A stretch of DNA of 64,000 nucleotides from Ignavibacteriales bacterium (lineage in GTDB: Bacteria > Bacteroidota > Ignavibacteria > Ignavibacteriales > Ignavibacteriaceae). Below the pieces are notes generated by a model, which saw only the letters and a list, made by a program, of their open reading frames with translations, ran no database searches and had not been told where the DNA came from. Made by a program: the position numbers and the translations under genes. The stretch covers positions 62,001 through 126,000 of the forward strand of contig JADJNX010000020.1 of NCBI GenBank assembly GCA_016714125.1, read 5' to 3'. This document shows, one piece after another, positions 46,782-56,517 of this stretch; the stretch's first letter is position 1; the number at the start of each line of letters is the position of its first letter.

Positions 46782-47464
46782 TCTTCGGGCTCCGTAAGTT
46801 TGGGTGAATTATCGATATCGACCATTTTTACATCTTTAATGTAGTCGGACATTTTTGGTTCCTGGATTTCTTTTAGTTGATCGAGGATAAAGGCGACATC
46901 ATTAACAGCGGTATCGATATAATCGATTCTTTTCGAAATTGCATCTTTGGAAAGTTCTTCTTTGTTTAACTCTCTTTTGAGAGCGGAAACAGCCAGTTTT
47001 ATAACAGTCAGTGGTTGTTTTATCTTATGGTTGGCGGTAACCACAGTTGCTGCAAACATATTAAGCCTCTCCGATTCGATCATCTGCTTTCTGATCTCCC
47101 TGAACTTAAGTGCAGCGTGAATTCGCGCGATGATTTCAATTCTGTCAAACGGTTTTTTTACATAATCGTGTGCACCGGCTTTTAAACCAATTGAAGTATC
47201 TTCTGCTGAAACTCTTGCAGTGACGAGAATAATTGGAATATCAGCGGTTTTCTCATCAGAGCTGAGGAGTTGACAAACTTCAAGCCCGTTCATTCCGGGG
47301 AGCATAATATCAAGAAGGATAAGATCGGGAAGATACTCGTAAGCCATTTTCATTCCCGCTTCACCGTCATAAGCAAAAATGAAGTCGTGTTTTTCTCTTT
47401 TTAGAATGGTTTCGAGGTATTTAATATTTTGTTCGTGGTCGTCGACCGCCAAAATCAAGCTCAT
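46778..47464 (-). CDS. Response regulator with REC plus orphan DHp domain
   Basis: 228 residues. The receiver (1-120) is canonical: ILAVDDHEQN, LILLDIMLPGMNG with the phospho-Asp, VTARVS and KKPFDR. After a helical linker the second domain contains TANHKIKQPLTVIKLAVS, which resembles a histidine-kinase dimerisation helix with its His. No ATPase domain follows, and the tail is short and acidic. It could act as a phosphotransfer intermediate or a regulatory partner for another kinase. It overlaps the thioesterase gene and follows the GspM-like gene by 33 bp. Confidence 0.82.
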   Translation of the reverse strand: MSLILAVDDHEQNIKYLETILKREKHDFIFAYDGEAGMKMAYEYLPDLILLDIMLPGMNGLEVCQLLSSDEKTADIPIILVTARVSAEDTSIGLKAGAHDYVKKPFDRIEIIARIHAALKFREIRKQMIESERLNMFAATVVTANHKIKQPLTVIKLAVSALKRELNKEELSKDAISKRIDYIDTAVNDVAFILDQLKEIQEPKMSDYIKDVKMVDIDNSPKLTEPEE

Positions 47465-47497
47465 TGGAATTCCACAAATTTATGTTTAATAATATAA

Positions 47498-48349
47498 TCA
47501 TTCAGGTTGTTTTAATTCAATAAAATCGGCTCCACTCCCTTTTATCATCATAATTTTAACAATATTTCCGCTGATTTCTGTGATTATGCCATTTTTTACT
47601 TCATCTCCTGCGTGCAATACTTTTTGTTCATTAAATCTGATATGTTGGAAATAAGCATCAACACCTTTTATCGATTTTAATTCATAATCGGCAAGATCAA
47701 TCGCTGAAGGGCCTGAATAATAGCTAACGTCCTCTATGAAAGGGAGAAAAATATCGACTTGTTCAAAATAAGTATCTTCAACTCCGGCGACCGGTGGGAG
47801 ATAAAATGGACCTGTAGGGATAAAAACCGCCAAATTAAGATCGTATTCAACAAAAGCAACGCTACGTTCCAAAACACCATAATATTTGATGTTACCGGAA
47901 GAAAATCGCAGCAGATTTGGGTAGTTCTCGATACTTGAAATAAACCCCGACAGACCCAGGAATGATGAACGCCCCTTGAGATTAAAATTTTTAACTTTTA
48001 ACTCCGGAAGAGATGACTCGTCCAATTCCTTGATCGAAAACTGAAATCCTGTGGTCAGGGAAAGTTTGATACTGTCGATCATCATCCTCAACTGTCGGAG
48101 GTCGATCGATTCAAAAAAAGTAAAATTAATATCCTCGGTATTTTCAAAAGCCGTGTTGATTTTTTCTTCTGATAGCTTGATTGCGTTACCAACATCATCT
48201 CCGGGGGTTATTCCCAGATTGGCAAATTCGTTGTTTACCTCTCTTCTGGATGGGTTTATCACGGTAATTAGTACCACGATCAGCGCCAAACCAATAGCGA
48301 GGTAAACGATTGCAGGCTTAACATCTTTAAGGTATTCTTTCAGGTTCAC
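47498..48349 (-). CDS. PilO/GspM-like inner-membrane protein
   Basis: About 283 residues from a GTG at 48349 that overlaps the upstream TGA. A short cytoplasmic start leads to one transmembrane helix (AIVYLAIGLALIVVLITVI, about residues 13-32). A coiled-coil-like stretch follows, then a domain with GRSSFLGLSGFISSIENYPNLLRF and IKYYG; this matches the small ferredoxin-like domain of PilO/GspM, where short L-x-L-x-G and F-L-x-x-IE-x patterns are typical. The last ~80 residues resemble a PilP/GspC-like beta segment (GIITEISGNIVKIMMIKG). It is a remote match read by eye. It pairs with the GspL/PilMN-like gene upstream. Confidence 0.5.
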   Translation of the reverse strand: MNLKEYLKDVKPAIVYLAIGLALIVVLITVINPSRREVNNEFANLGITPGDDVGNAIKLSEEKINTAFENTEDINFTFFESIDLRQLRMMIDSIKLSLTTGFQFSIKELDESSLPELKVKNFNLKGRSSFLGLSGFISSIENYPNLLRFSSGNIKYYGVLERSVAFVEYDLNLAVFIPTGPFYLPPVAGVEDTYFEQVDIFLPFIEDVSYYSGPSAIDLADYELKSIKGVDAYFQHIRFNEQKVLHAGDEVKNGIITEISGNIVKIMMIKGSGADFIELKQPE

Positions 48350-49608
48350 TTTACACCCCACGGAATTATCGCCTTAAAAGCGGTAAAATATTCTGTCCCG
48401 GTTTGTAAAGATTCTGAACTGAGGAGTTGCGAACCCTTAAATTTTTGGAGAAAAGTTGAGATTACACCCGGAGAATCGGTATATCCTCTAATATATATGT
48501 ATTTATTTGGTTGAAGAGAAATTTTTGTAAGTTGGATGTTTTTATCGAGAGTGTAATTTTCAATTATGTTTATGAAACTCGACAACTCAACAAACTTAGT
48601 CCGGGTTGAATCGACCAATAACTTGCTTTTGGGTATGAGTTTAACTTTCCCGCCGAATTCGTTCACCAATTCAAATTGTTCCCGGTTTTTCATTTTGTAA
48701 ATGTCAAGTTCTGACTTGGCTCCATTCAGGCTGATTAAATCAAATAGAGCATAAACAAAATAGAGAAGGAGGAATAGTGTCAAAACAAGGACGGTTAAGT
48801 TAATTGTTTTCACTCTTCTGGTTTTTATGTGCCCTGATGCACGTTCCTGTTCTTCTGTAGTTAACAGACCGGGGAGAGGTAGAGTGTTTGTGTAATATAA
48901 GTCGCTAACCATCTCGCAGATATTAAAGATGCCTTTATATGACTTCCCATCCTCGGTGTGCTCGGAGAGTAAAAAATTTTCTTCGTGTCCGCACGAAACC
49001 ACAGGATTATCTATTCCTTTAAGTACTTCAGCAAACCTGAAAGAATACGGATCTGAGGAAAAGGTGATTAAATGATCACAATCATCGTAACTGTGAGTGG
49101 AAGTCGAAAAATTGTCGTAATCGATCAATCTGGCTGCTGCCAGTCCTCGACCCCTTAGTCGTGCTTCAAATACAATATCATCGTTTCCGGAAAGGATAAA
49201 GGTCTTATCGTCAGGGAAAAATTTCAGGGTTTTTGAATAGTAGTGAAAAAGTATTTCAATAGAGGCGAGTGACGAAATAACAACCGGGTTTTTCACTCCC
49301 ATCGAGAATAAAAAATCATACAAATCATCTATCGTATCATTCGAAAAAGAGATATTCTCATCTTTGTTATTACCGATTGTAAGAAGCGAAATATCCGGGA
49401 TTACCACGATATTACTATTCTTAATCCGTTTAAGGATGCCCGGTGGCAACAGTTTTGGGAATATGGTGTGTGAATCCCCGTCATCCAAAGGGTAGATGGT
49501 AAAACTCTTGGTATTGCTCTTCCTTTTTCCGGAGAGCAGATACACACCGAACACATGAGTGCCAAGAAAAATTACTGAAAGGTTGCTGGTTTTTAGTTCT
49601 GGTATCAA
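48346..49608 (-). CDS. GspL / PilM-PilN-like fusion protein
   Basis: 420 residues. The first ~265 are cytoplasmic, start with NLSVIFLGTHVFGVYLL and show alternating strands like a degraded actin-fold PilM/GspL domain, without clear ATP motifs. One transmembrane helix (INLTVLVLTLFLLLYFVYALF, about 275-295) is followed by a coiled coil and a periplasmic domain with SFINIIENYTLDKNIQLTKISL, IYIRGYTDSPGVISTFLQKFK and FTAFKAIIPW. That is the PilN/GspL-C pattern (L-x-x-I, x-G-x-x-x-S-x-x-x-I-x-x-F-L). It is encoded upstream of, and overlapping with, a PilO/GspM-like gene, the same order as in type II secretion and type IV pilus operons. No ATPase, secretin or pilin gene is nearby. Confidence 0.5.
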   Translation of the reverse strand: MIPELKTSNLSVIFLGTHVFGVYLLSGKRKSNTKSFTIYPLDDGDSHTIFPKLLPPGILKRIKNSNIVVIPDISLLTIGNNKDENISFSNDTIDDLYDFLFSMGVKNPVVISSLASIEILFHYYSKTLKFFPDDKTFILSGNDDIVFEARLRGRGLAAARLIDYDNFSTSTHSYDDCDHLITFSSDPYSFRFAEVLKGIDNPVVSCGHEENFLLSEHTEDGKSYKGIFNICEMVSDLYYTNTLPLPGLLTTEEQERASGHIKTRRVKTINLTVLVLTLFLLLYFVYALFDLISLNGAKSELDIYKMKNREQFELVNEFGGKVKLIPKSKLLVDSTRTKFVELSSFINIIENYTLDKNIQLTKISLQPNKYIYIRGYTDSPGVISTFLQKFKGSQLLSSESLQTGTEYFTAFKAIIPWGVK

Positions 49609-49706
49609 TTTATTTTGATATTTTTGTCACAGTATTTGTTAAATGATATTTATATCTTTGTAAGTTAGATTCGTAAAAAAAGTTTTTTCACAAATAATAT
49701 TGCAAA

Positions 49707-50204
49707 ATGAATAGTAAAATAAAACTTTTAACCATACTTTTTGTTGCCTCAACACTCTTTTTTGTCGGATGTACAAAAAAAGAGAAACCAGTTGAGACAC
49801 CGGACACCACAAAAGTGGTAACAGACACGACAAAAGAGGCCGTAGACACCACAACTTTGAAGGATACTTCAAAAGTTGACTCCACTGATGCCAAAAAAGA
49901 AATTTCAGTTGTCGGTACATGGCAAGGCAAAGTTGCCAATTATACTGCCACTCTGAGAATAACGAATCAGACCGGAAACAACTTCAGTGGTACCATAGTA
50001 GTGAACTACAGAAATGTAGCTACGCACAGTGTTATCGGAAGTGTAAATCCTGAAACGGGCGCTTTTTCAATGAGCGACAACGACCAGACCAGGTCAGCAG
50101 GTAATTATAATGGTCGAGTAGCGCCAAACGGCCGTTCGATTTCAGGTTCATTTACCGAAAAACGCGCTGGTGGAATAACCGTTACATTTAGTTTTAGTAA
50201 ATAA
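49707..50204 (+). CDS. Predicted lipoprotein with Thr/Asp/Lys linker
   Basis: 165 residues. The lipoprotein signal ends in LFFVGCTKKE (Cys near 22). A ~45-residue low-complexity linker rich in Thr, Asp and Lys (PDTTKVVTDTTKEAVDTTT) extends it from the membrane. A beta-rich domain of about 90 residues follows, with VGTWQGKVANYTATLRI and SGTIVVNYRNV, a pattern seen in small lipocalin-like DUF domains. Function unknown. A PEGA lipoprotein gene follows 24 bp later, suggesting a two-gene unit. Confidence 0.78.
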   Translation: MNSKIKLLTILFVASTLFFVGCTKKEKPVETPDTTKVVTDTTKEAVDTTTLKDTSKVDSTDAKKEISVVGTWQGKVANYTATLRITNQTGNNFSGTIVVNYRNVATHSVIGSVNPETGAFSMSDNDQTRSAGNYNGRVAPNGRSISGSFTEKRAGGITVTFSFSK

Positions 50205-50227
50205 CAATAAAATCGGAGAATAATCAC

Positions 50228-51172
50228 ATGACAAAAAGACTCATTTTTGCCACACTCACAATAGCTGTTTTGGCAATCTTTACAGGTTGTGATAACAAAG
50301 AAACAAATCCACTTAATCCTGATACAGGAAAATTGTTCGTAACATCAACACCTACTAACGCAGATGTTTATGTTAACGGAACAAACAGAGGAAAAACAGG
50401 CGATTCTTTAACTCTTAACGCAGGTACATACAGCGTTACATTGAAAAAAACTCTTTACAAAGACACAACATTCAGTGTTACCGTTGTTGCCAATCAAACT
50501 ATCACAAGAAATATAACATTGTCGGTTGCATCTTTCACAATATCTTCAACTCCTGCCGGAGCAAAAATTTATTTGAATGGTGTTAACACTGGTTCTGTAA
50601 CTCCTGCAGGTATCACACTTGCATTGGGTACTAACACAATTACCCTCTCGTTGTCAGGATATAATGACACAACATTCACAATTCCTGCTGATTCAGCTAA
50701 TATTAGCAGATCGATAACTCTTGTCAAAATTCCTTTGGTTGAGTACACATCGGTTAGAATATATGAATCAAATTCAACAGCAGCCGTACCAAGCGGTCTT
50801 ATTCTTTCTTCGGGAAGAGCATCACTTATTGGTTCAGGTACATCAAAAGATTCAGTTGATATCTACTACAAAACCAATGGTTTCCTTGTAGCTTCAGCAA
50901 AAGATAATATCTTTAATCTGCCAAGAGAAACATTCTTTAAAGTTGGCGGTGGCACAACCATCACCGATGGTGAAGATTCTCCTACAAAAGATGTAAGCTG
51001 GACACTCAGCGTTGGTGACAGAGAAACTAATTATTTCTTCCTGTACACTGCAGATCAGCACTATGCCAAGATGAAAATCACAGGCTTTGGTGGTGGTACC
51101 GGTGTTTCTGATCCTTCTTATATCGAGCTTCGCTGGTATTTCAACCAGACAAAGAACGACAAGAAATTCTAA
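50228..51172 (+). CDS. PEGA-domain lipoprotein
   Basis: 314 residues with lipoprotein signal ending AIFTGCDNKE (Cys near 21). Two PEGA repeats are visible: LFVTSTPTNADVYVNGTNRG at about 36-100 and FTISSTPAGAKIYLNGVNTG at about 104-170, each with the P-x-x-A-x-V/I-Y-x-N-G core. The remaining ~140 residues form an unrecognised beta-rich domain (VRIYESNSTAAVPSGLIL onward). PEGA domains occur in surface-layer and envelope proteins and are thought to mediate carbohydrate or protein binding. A strong hairpin terminator follows. Confidence 0.88.
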   Translation: MTKRLIFATLTIAVLAIFTGCDNKETNPLNPDTGKLFVTSTPTNADVYVNGTNRGKTGDSLTLNAGTYSVTLKKTLYKDTTFSVTVVANQTITRNITLSVASFTISSTPAGAKIYLNGVNTGSVTPAGITLALGTNTITLSLSGYNDTTFTIPADSANISRSITLVKIPLVEYTSVRIYESNSTAAVPSGLILSSGRASLIGSGTSKDSVDIYYKTNGFLVASAKDNIFNLPRETFFKVGGGTTITDGEDSPTKDVSWTLSVGDRETNYFFLYTADQHYAKMKITGFGGGTGVSDPSYIELRWYFNQTKNDKKF

Positions 51173-51226
51173 TCTGTTTGTGAGATGAATTAAAAATTCA
51201 TAACACAGATGTTGGAATAAATTTTG

Positions 51227-51257
51227 AGGCTGTCTCTTATGAGACAGCCTTTTTTTT
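51227..51257 (+). terminator. Intrinsic terminator (AGGCTGTCTC stem)
   Basis: Perfect 10-bp stem AGGCTGTCTC (51227-51236) / GAGACAGCCT (51241-51250), TTAT loop and a run of T's. Confidence 0.92.
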
Positions 51258-51288
51258 GTATTTTTGGATTCAATTTAAAGTAGAGTTT

Positions 51289-53116
51289 ATGCGGAGCATT
51301 TTTATGATTAGAACAGCTATTCTTTTATTTTCTTTATTTGTTTATGTCAATGCACAATCGCCTGTTATAAACAAAGTGGAACCACCCAACTGGTGGACAG
51401 GAATGAAGAACAATAAAGTTCAGTTGATGGTATATGGTAACGAACTAAATGGTGCTGCCGTCAAATCCGGTTCAGGATTAAAGATTAAGGCAGTTAACAG
51501 TTTTAACAAAAACTATCTTTTTATAGATATCGAAATTCCTGAGGGGATTACCCCCGGTGACCAAAAGATTGTAATTACCAATAACGGGAAGGAGACTTCC
51601 TTTAATTATCCACTTTTTGAAAGATCGAAAAAAAACCGGGTGGTTTTTCGGTGGAGGATGTTATCTATCTTGTTATGCCTGATAGATTTGTGAATGGGGA
51701 TACCAAAAATGACAAGTTGAGGGGTTATCGGAATCAATAGATCGCGGTTTTTACGATGGCAGACATGGTGGTGATCTTCAAGGGATTATAAATAAACTGG
51801 ACTATCTAAAAGATTTGGGATTTACTTCTCTTTGGTTAACTCCCGTGGTTGAAAACAACACATTTAGAAGTTATCATGGTTATTCCTCCACTGACTTTTA
51901 TAAAGTGGACGCCCGTCTTGGCGACAATTCACTATACAAAAAAATGGTTTCAGAGGCTCAAAAAAGAGGAATCAAGGTCATTCTTGACCATGTGGCAAAT
52001 CACTTCAGCAAAGATCATTTATGGGCAAAAGAACTTCCTCACCCTGAATGGATTTCAGGATCTTTGAAGAACCCTCCACCCCCGATGCATCATAAACAAG
52101 GTTTTGCTGACATCAATGGTGATAGTTTAACAATTAAGAGAGTGGTTGAAGGTTGGTTTACAGATTATATGCCCGATTTTAACCAGTCAAATGAATTTGT
52201 ACAGAACTACATCACACAAAACACCATCTGGTGGATAGAGTATGCGGGGCTTGATGCGATCAGAGAAGATACATATCCTTACAATTCTGAAGGATATATG
52301 ACAGACTGGGCAAAAAAGATCAGGGATGAATACCCGACGATTAACATTGTTGCTGAAGTCTGGACCGGTGAACCGGCATTTCTTTCCTATTTCCAAAGTG
52401 GAAGTAAAACAAGGACAAATTTTGATAATCATATCACTTCTCTTACAGATTTTGGTTTAAGGGACGCACTTTATGCTTATTTGATGGGGAAAGAATCGTT
52501 ATACAAAATATACAGCGTTTTGGCAATGGATAATCTTTACAAAGATGCTCATGAGCTTGTAACATTTGTGGATAATCACGATATCAATCGTGCAATGTAT
52601 GGTGCAAATGATGATACTCGGAAGTTTAAAAATGCCTTCGCTTTGCTTATGACCACAAGAGGAATTCCACAAATTTTTTACGGAACAGAAATCGGGATAA
52701 AAGGGACAGACCATCATGGTTATCTCAGAGCTGATTTCCCGGGTGGTTGGGCAGAAGATTCGCGAGATGCTTTCAGTGTAAAAGGAAGAACTCCGTTAGA
52801 AAATGAACTTTATGACCATCTGAAAAAACTTATTGAAATCAGAAGAACAAATCCTGCCTTCACAAAAGGTAAACTGACCCATTTCCCCCCTGAAAACGAT
52901 ATTTACGTCTATTTCAGGGAATATAATGGTGAAAGATTTATGGTTGCCTTAAATGGTGGCAACAATAAAAAATCGGTGGCTTTTGGAAGATTTGGATTAA
53001 AAACTGCGGGAGTTGCCGCGGGTATTGATCTTATGACCGGGAAAGAGATGAAGGTGACACCCGAAGGATTGGTGGAACTGGACGGTCATTCCTTTTTGAT
53101 ATTAAAATTGAAATAG
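51289..53116 (+). CDS. Secreted GH13 alpha-amylase / cyclomaltodextrinase-like (two frame breaks)
   Basis: A signal peptide (RTAILLFSLFVYVNAQ) and an N-terminal Ig-like domain (PVINKVEPPNWWTGMKNNK) match SusA/neopullulanase-type enzymes. The frame breaks at the GGG at 51638-51640 and again at GG 51730-51731; one extra G at each site gives ...GGFSVEDVIYLVMPDRF and GYRESIDRGFYDGRHGG. The GH13 motifs follow: ILDHVANHF (region I), GLDAIREDTYPY with the nucleophile Asp (II), IVAEVWTG with the acid Glu (III), and FVDNHDINRA (IV). A C-terminal beta domain completes it. It should degrade alpha-glucans or maltodextrins outside the cytoplasm, feeding glucose to the glk/zwf route. Confidence 0.87.
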
Positions 53117-53120
53117 AACA

Positions 53121-53159
53121 AAAAAAGAGCCATCCTGTTACTGGGATGGCTCTTTTTTT
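53121..53159. terminator. Bidirectional terminator
   Basis: AAAAAAGAGCCATCC (53121-53135) pairs with GGATGGCTCTTTTTTT (53144-53159). It separates the amylase (+) and thioredoxin (-) genes. Confidence 0.9.
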
Positions 53160-53172
53160 ATATAATATCGAT

Positions 53173-53718
53173 TTATTTCAATTTGGCTATGGCTGCTTCG
53201 TAAACACTTTTGTCCACAAGTCCAACATGTTTGTCAACGATGTTACCTTCTCTATCAATGATGAAGGAAGTTGGTATTGCCTCAACCCCGCCATAACTTG
53301 CTACAACTGCCTGATCGGCGTAAGCAATTGGATAGTTGATTTTATAGTCACTGATAAATCCCGGTACTTCTGCTTTGGTATCAGTATCAACTGAAATTCC
53401 AATAATCACAACATCATTACCGTATTTTTCCTGAAGGCTCACGAGATCGGGAACTCCTCTTCTGCAAGGACCACACCAGGTTGCCCAAAAATCAATAATT
53501 ATCAGTTTACCTTTATAATCTGCAAGTTTGATATCCTGTCCACCTTTTGCGCTTTTCAGAACAAAATCAGCAGCTTTACCGGATGCCTGTTCCACGGGTT
53601 CGGTTTCAAATTTCTGCGGCTGGTTATTTGCCGGCTGGTCTGCTATTTTTTTGTTACATGCTGTCAGGGTCAAAAGTGAGATGACCACAAATGCAGATAA
53701 AAATAAATTTCGTTTCAT
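53173..53718 (-). CDS. TlpA/ResA-like thioredoxin lipoprotein
   Basis: 181 residues. The lipoprotein signal ends in LLTLTACNKK (Cys near 21). An AhpC/TSA-Redoxin-type thioredoxin fold follows, with active site ATWCGPCRRG (about residues 80-90) and the cis-Pro loop AIPTSFIID. ADYKGKLIIIDFW is the usual strand before the CxxC. It is probably an envelope-anchored disulfide reductase of the type used in cytochrome c maturation, which would suit a genome with many c-type cytochromes; that link is inference. A small membrane protein gene lies upstream on the same strand. Confidence 0.88.
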   Translation of the reverse strand: MKRNLFLSAFVVISLLTLTACNKKIADQPANNQPQKFETEPVEQASGKAADFVLKSAKGGQDIKLADYKGKLIIIDFWATWCGPCRRGVPDLVSLQEKYGNDVVIIGISVDTDTKAEVPGFISDYKINYPIAYADQAVVASYGGVEAIPTSFIIDREGNIVDKHVGLVDKSVYEAAIAKLK

Positions 53719-53779
53719 TTTGTCTCCAATTAAAAAAAATATATTACGTATGATGCAGATTTCCGAAAAAGGATTTATA

Positions 53780-54055
53780 TTATTTGAGGATAACTGTATC
53801 TTTTTCTGAAGTATCAGGTTTTGCAGGTGCGGTTTTCATCAGGGCATTTACGCTGTCGGCAGTGATTCCCGGTGGATAATTGCCACTTTCAGGTTCACTC
53901 CTGGTATTGTTAATGATCAGAAAAATTATCACAACAATCGTGAAAATGATGCCTTGTATCCAGCTTTTGTTCTTTTTGTAATATACAAGCCATTCGGGCT
54001 GTGGTTTATCCACCCCTTTTTTTCCAATTTTTCGATCTTTGGTCTCTTTCGCCAT
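53780..54055 (-). CDS. Small single-pass membrane protein, unknown
   Basis: 91 residues. A strongly basic N-terminus (AKETKDRKIGKKGVDK) precedes a Trp/Tyr-rich patch and one transmembrane helix (IQGIIFTIVVIIFLIINN), then an acidic/Pro tail (about 35 residues). The positive-inside rule puts the tail outside. No family is recognised. It lies 61 bp upstream of the thioredoxin gene in the same direction. Confidence 0.62.
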   Translation of the reverse strand: MAKETKDRKIGKKGVDKPQPEWLVYYKKNKSWIQGIIFTIVVIIFLIINNTRSEPESGNYPPGITADSVNALMKTAPAKPDTSEKDTVILK

Positions 54056-54225
54056 TAGGTTTGTTTCCGGGAATGTTTAAAAAGTAACTGGACAAAAATA
54101 TATTAATTAAAAGGAAAATTGCACCTAAAAATTAGATACAGGAACTCAAAGTAAAAAAAAGGCGTTAAAATAGTAGTGCCACGACGACGCAAACAAAAAA
54201 ACTATTTGTCACAATAACGGAATCC

Positions 54226-56517
54226 ATGACACTTTTCCAAATATTTATTCCATTTTTGATAGCCCCTTTTGTCCCCCTTATCGGTAAGAAGAGGGAAGGC
54301 CGCGATTTGGGTATGGTTTTGGCGTTGGTTCCTTTTCTCCTCTTCATCTCCTTCCTTTTTGAATTTATTAATCTTAAACCGGCTTCAATAACTCCCGAAG
54401 TTTATCAGTGGATTCCATCAATTGGTGTTGATCTGGCATTCAGGTCGGATGGATTAAGTTTGTTATTTGGACTTATCATCACGGGAATCGGTTCGGCGGT
54501 ATTTTTATTTGCCGGTGGATATCTTGGCAGGGGAATAGAAACAATAAAGTTTTATATCTACATCCTCATCTTTATGGGGGCAATGTTAGGAATAGTATTT
54601 TCAGATAACCTGTTATTGTTGTTCATATTTTGGGAACTCACTTCATTTTCCTCTTTTCTGCTGATTGGATTTAAACACAAATATGTTGCGTCACGATATG
54701 CAGCACTTCAAGCTTTGCTTGTTACGGGGCTTGGTGGTCTCTCACTCCTTGCCGGGGTTATTCTCATAAATTCAGTTACCGGCACATTTTCCATTTCTGC
54801 GATAATTGCAGACCCTTCAGTGATCCGCGAGAGTTCTCTCCTTGTTCCAATAATTATTCTGATTCTTGGTGGAGCATTCACAAAATCAGCTCAAGTGCCG
54901 TTTCATTTTTGGCTGCCAAATGCGATGGAGGCACCCACTCCTGTTAGTGCATACCTTCATTCTGCCACTATGGTTAAAGCCGGAGTTTTCCTTGTAGCGA
55001 GGTTAAATCCAGTCTTCACAGGAATCAACTTGTGGAATGACTCCCTAATGATTTTTGGTGGAACAACGATGGTCGTAGGGGCTTTCCTTGCATTGAAACA
55101 GACAGATTTGAAGAAAATTCTGGCTTATACAACACTAAGTGTTCTTGGAACTCTGATAATGTTGACGGGTTATGGCTCTGATATGGCGCTTATAACGATG
55201 ATAGTTTACTTAACAGCTCACGCACTTTACAAAGGGACTCTCTTTTTAACAGCAGGAGCAATTGATCATTCCACGGGCACACGGGATGTAAGAATACTTG
55301 GTGGACTGTTAAAGAAAATGCCATTTACTGCTTATGCGGGAATAATTGCGGCTTTTTCGATGGCGGGGATGATTCCGATGGTTGGATTTGTCGGGAAGGA
55401 ATTATTGTACGAAACATCTCTTTCCGGAGAACCGGCACTCTTTTTTGGAGTGTTGTTTGCCGGGGTGGTTATGGTTTATTCAGCAATTCAGGCAGGTATT
55501 CACCCATACTTTGCACCAGAAAAGGAAACACCACTCTCCCCACATGAGGGAGATTTTACTCTCACCGCAGGAACTGTCACTGCTGCAACACTTGGTTTAA
55601 TCCTTGGGGTCTCTGCATCAACTTTGTTGGCCGGAATGGTTGGACTGGCAGTCTCCCCGGTTGCAGGCAAAACAGTTGATGTTTCACTTGGTCTGTGGCA
55701 CGGGTTTAATATGGTGCTTTTTCTTAGTTTGGGGACTATCTTCGCAGGCTATGGACTCTACACTGTTCGCGAAAAATTGTATCTGCTTCCGCAGGTTTAT
55801 GGCCCGCTTGAGTATCTAATGCCTTCAAAATTATATGATAAGGCACTTAATCTCTTAATGTTTACCGCAAAGGCACAAACCTCATTTTTCCAGAACGGGT
55901 ATCTCAGAAATTATATCATCACAATTTTTGCAACAGCGCTTTTGCTTGTTGGTGGATATTTTTTCTACCATCTTGATTTGACGGAACTGGTTATTGATCC
56001 ATCGATGGAGATGTATGAGGCAATCGCGGGAGTGGTAATTATCGCAGGAGCTATCATAGCGGCAGTTGCAAATTCAAGACTTTATGCGGTTATGGCTCTT
56101 GGAATTACGGGATTGGGAGTGGCTTTGGTGTTTATTCTCTACGGTGCCCCCGATTTGGCTCTGACACAATTTTCGATTGAAACTCTCTCTGTAATTCTTT
56201 TTGTACTGGCAATCTATAAACTTCCAAAATTTCTAAAGTTATCCGGGAAAAACTCAAAAATCAGGGATCTGATAATTGCCTCTTCGATGGGAGTTTTTAT
56301 CACATTTGTTATTCTGGCTGTTTATGTTCACGAACACTCATCTGAACTGAAAGACTTTTTTGCTTCCGAAAGTCTCCCGGGAGGGAAGGGAAGAAACATC
56401 GTAAATGTAATTTTGGTTGACTTCCGTGCACTAGATACGATGGGTGAAATAATGGTACTTGGGATTGCTGCCATCGGAATTTATGGACTCGTAAAACTTG
56501 TCAGGAAGGGGGGGTAG
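54226..56517 (+). CDS. mnhA: Na+/H+ antiporter subunit A
   Basis: 763 residues, all membrane helices, homologous to complex I NuoL. Proton-channel motifs include LLLLFIFWELTSFSSFLLIGF, KSAQVPFHFWLPNAMEAPTPVSAYLHSATMVKAG and LKQTDLKKILAYTTLSVLG. The C-terminus has the MrpA-specific extension with GKGRNIVNVILVDFRALDTMGE, the segment shared with MbhE/MrpA. It is the largest subunit of the multi-subunit Mrp complex that exchanges Na+ for H+. The next gene begins immediately after the stop. Confidence 0.94.
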   Translation: MTLFQIFIPFLIAPFVPLIGKKREGRDLGMVLALVPFLLFISFLFEFINLKPASITPEVYQWIPSIGVDLAFRSDGLSLLFGLIITGIGSAVFLFAGGYLGRGIETIKFYIYILIFMGAMLGIVFSDNLLLLFIFWELTSFSSFLLIGFKHKYVASRYAALQALLVTGLGGLSLLAGVILINSVTGTFSISAIIADPSVIRESSLLVPIIILILGGAFTKSAQVPFHFWLPNAMEAPTPVSAYLHSATMVKAGVFLVARLNPVFTGINLWNDSLMIFGGTTMVVGAFLALKQTDLKKILAYTTLSVLGTLIMLTGYGSDMALITMIVYLTAHALYKGTLFLTAGAIDHSTGTRDVRILGGLLKKMPFTAYAGIIAAFSMAGMIPMVGFVGKELLYETSLSGEPALFFGVLFAGVVMVYSAIQAGIHPYFAPEKETPLSPHEGDFTLTAGTVTAATLGLILGVSASTLLAGMVGLAVSPVAGKTVDVSLGLWHGFNMVLFLSLGTIFAGYGLYTVREKLYLLPQVYGPLEYLMPSKLYDKALNLLMFTAKAQTSFFQNGYLRNYIITIFATALLLVGGYFFYHLDLTELVIDPSMEMYEAIAGVVIIAGAIIAAVANSRLYAVMALGITGLGVALVFILYGAPDLALTQFSIETLSVILFVLAIYKLPKFLKLSGKNSKIRDLIIASSMGVFITFVILAVYVHEHSSELKDFFASESLPGGKGRNIVNVILVDFRALDTMGEIMVLGIAAIGIYGLVKLVRKGG

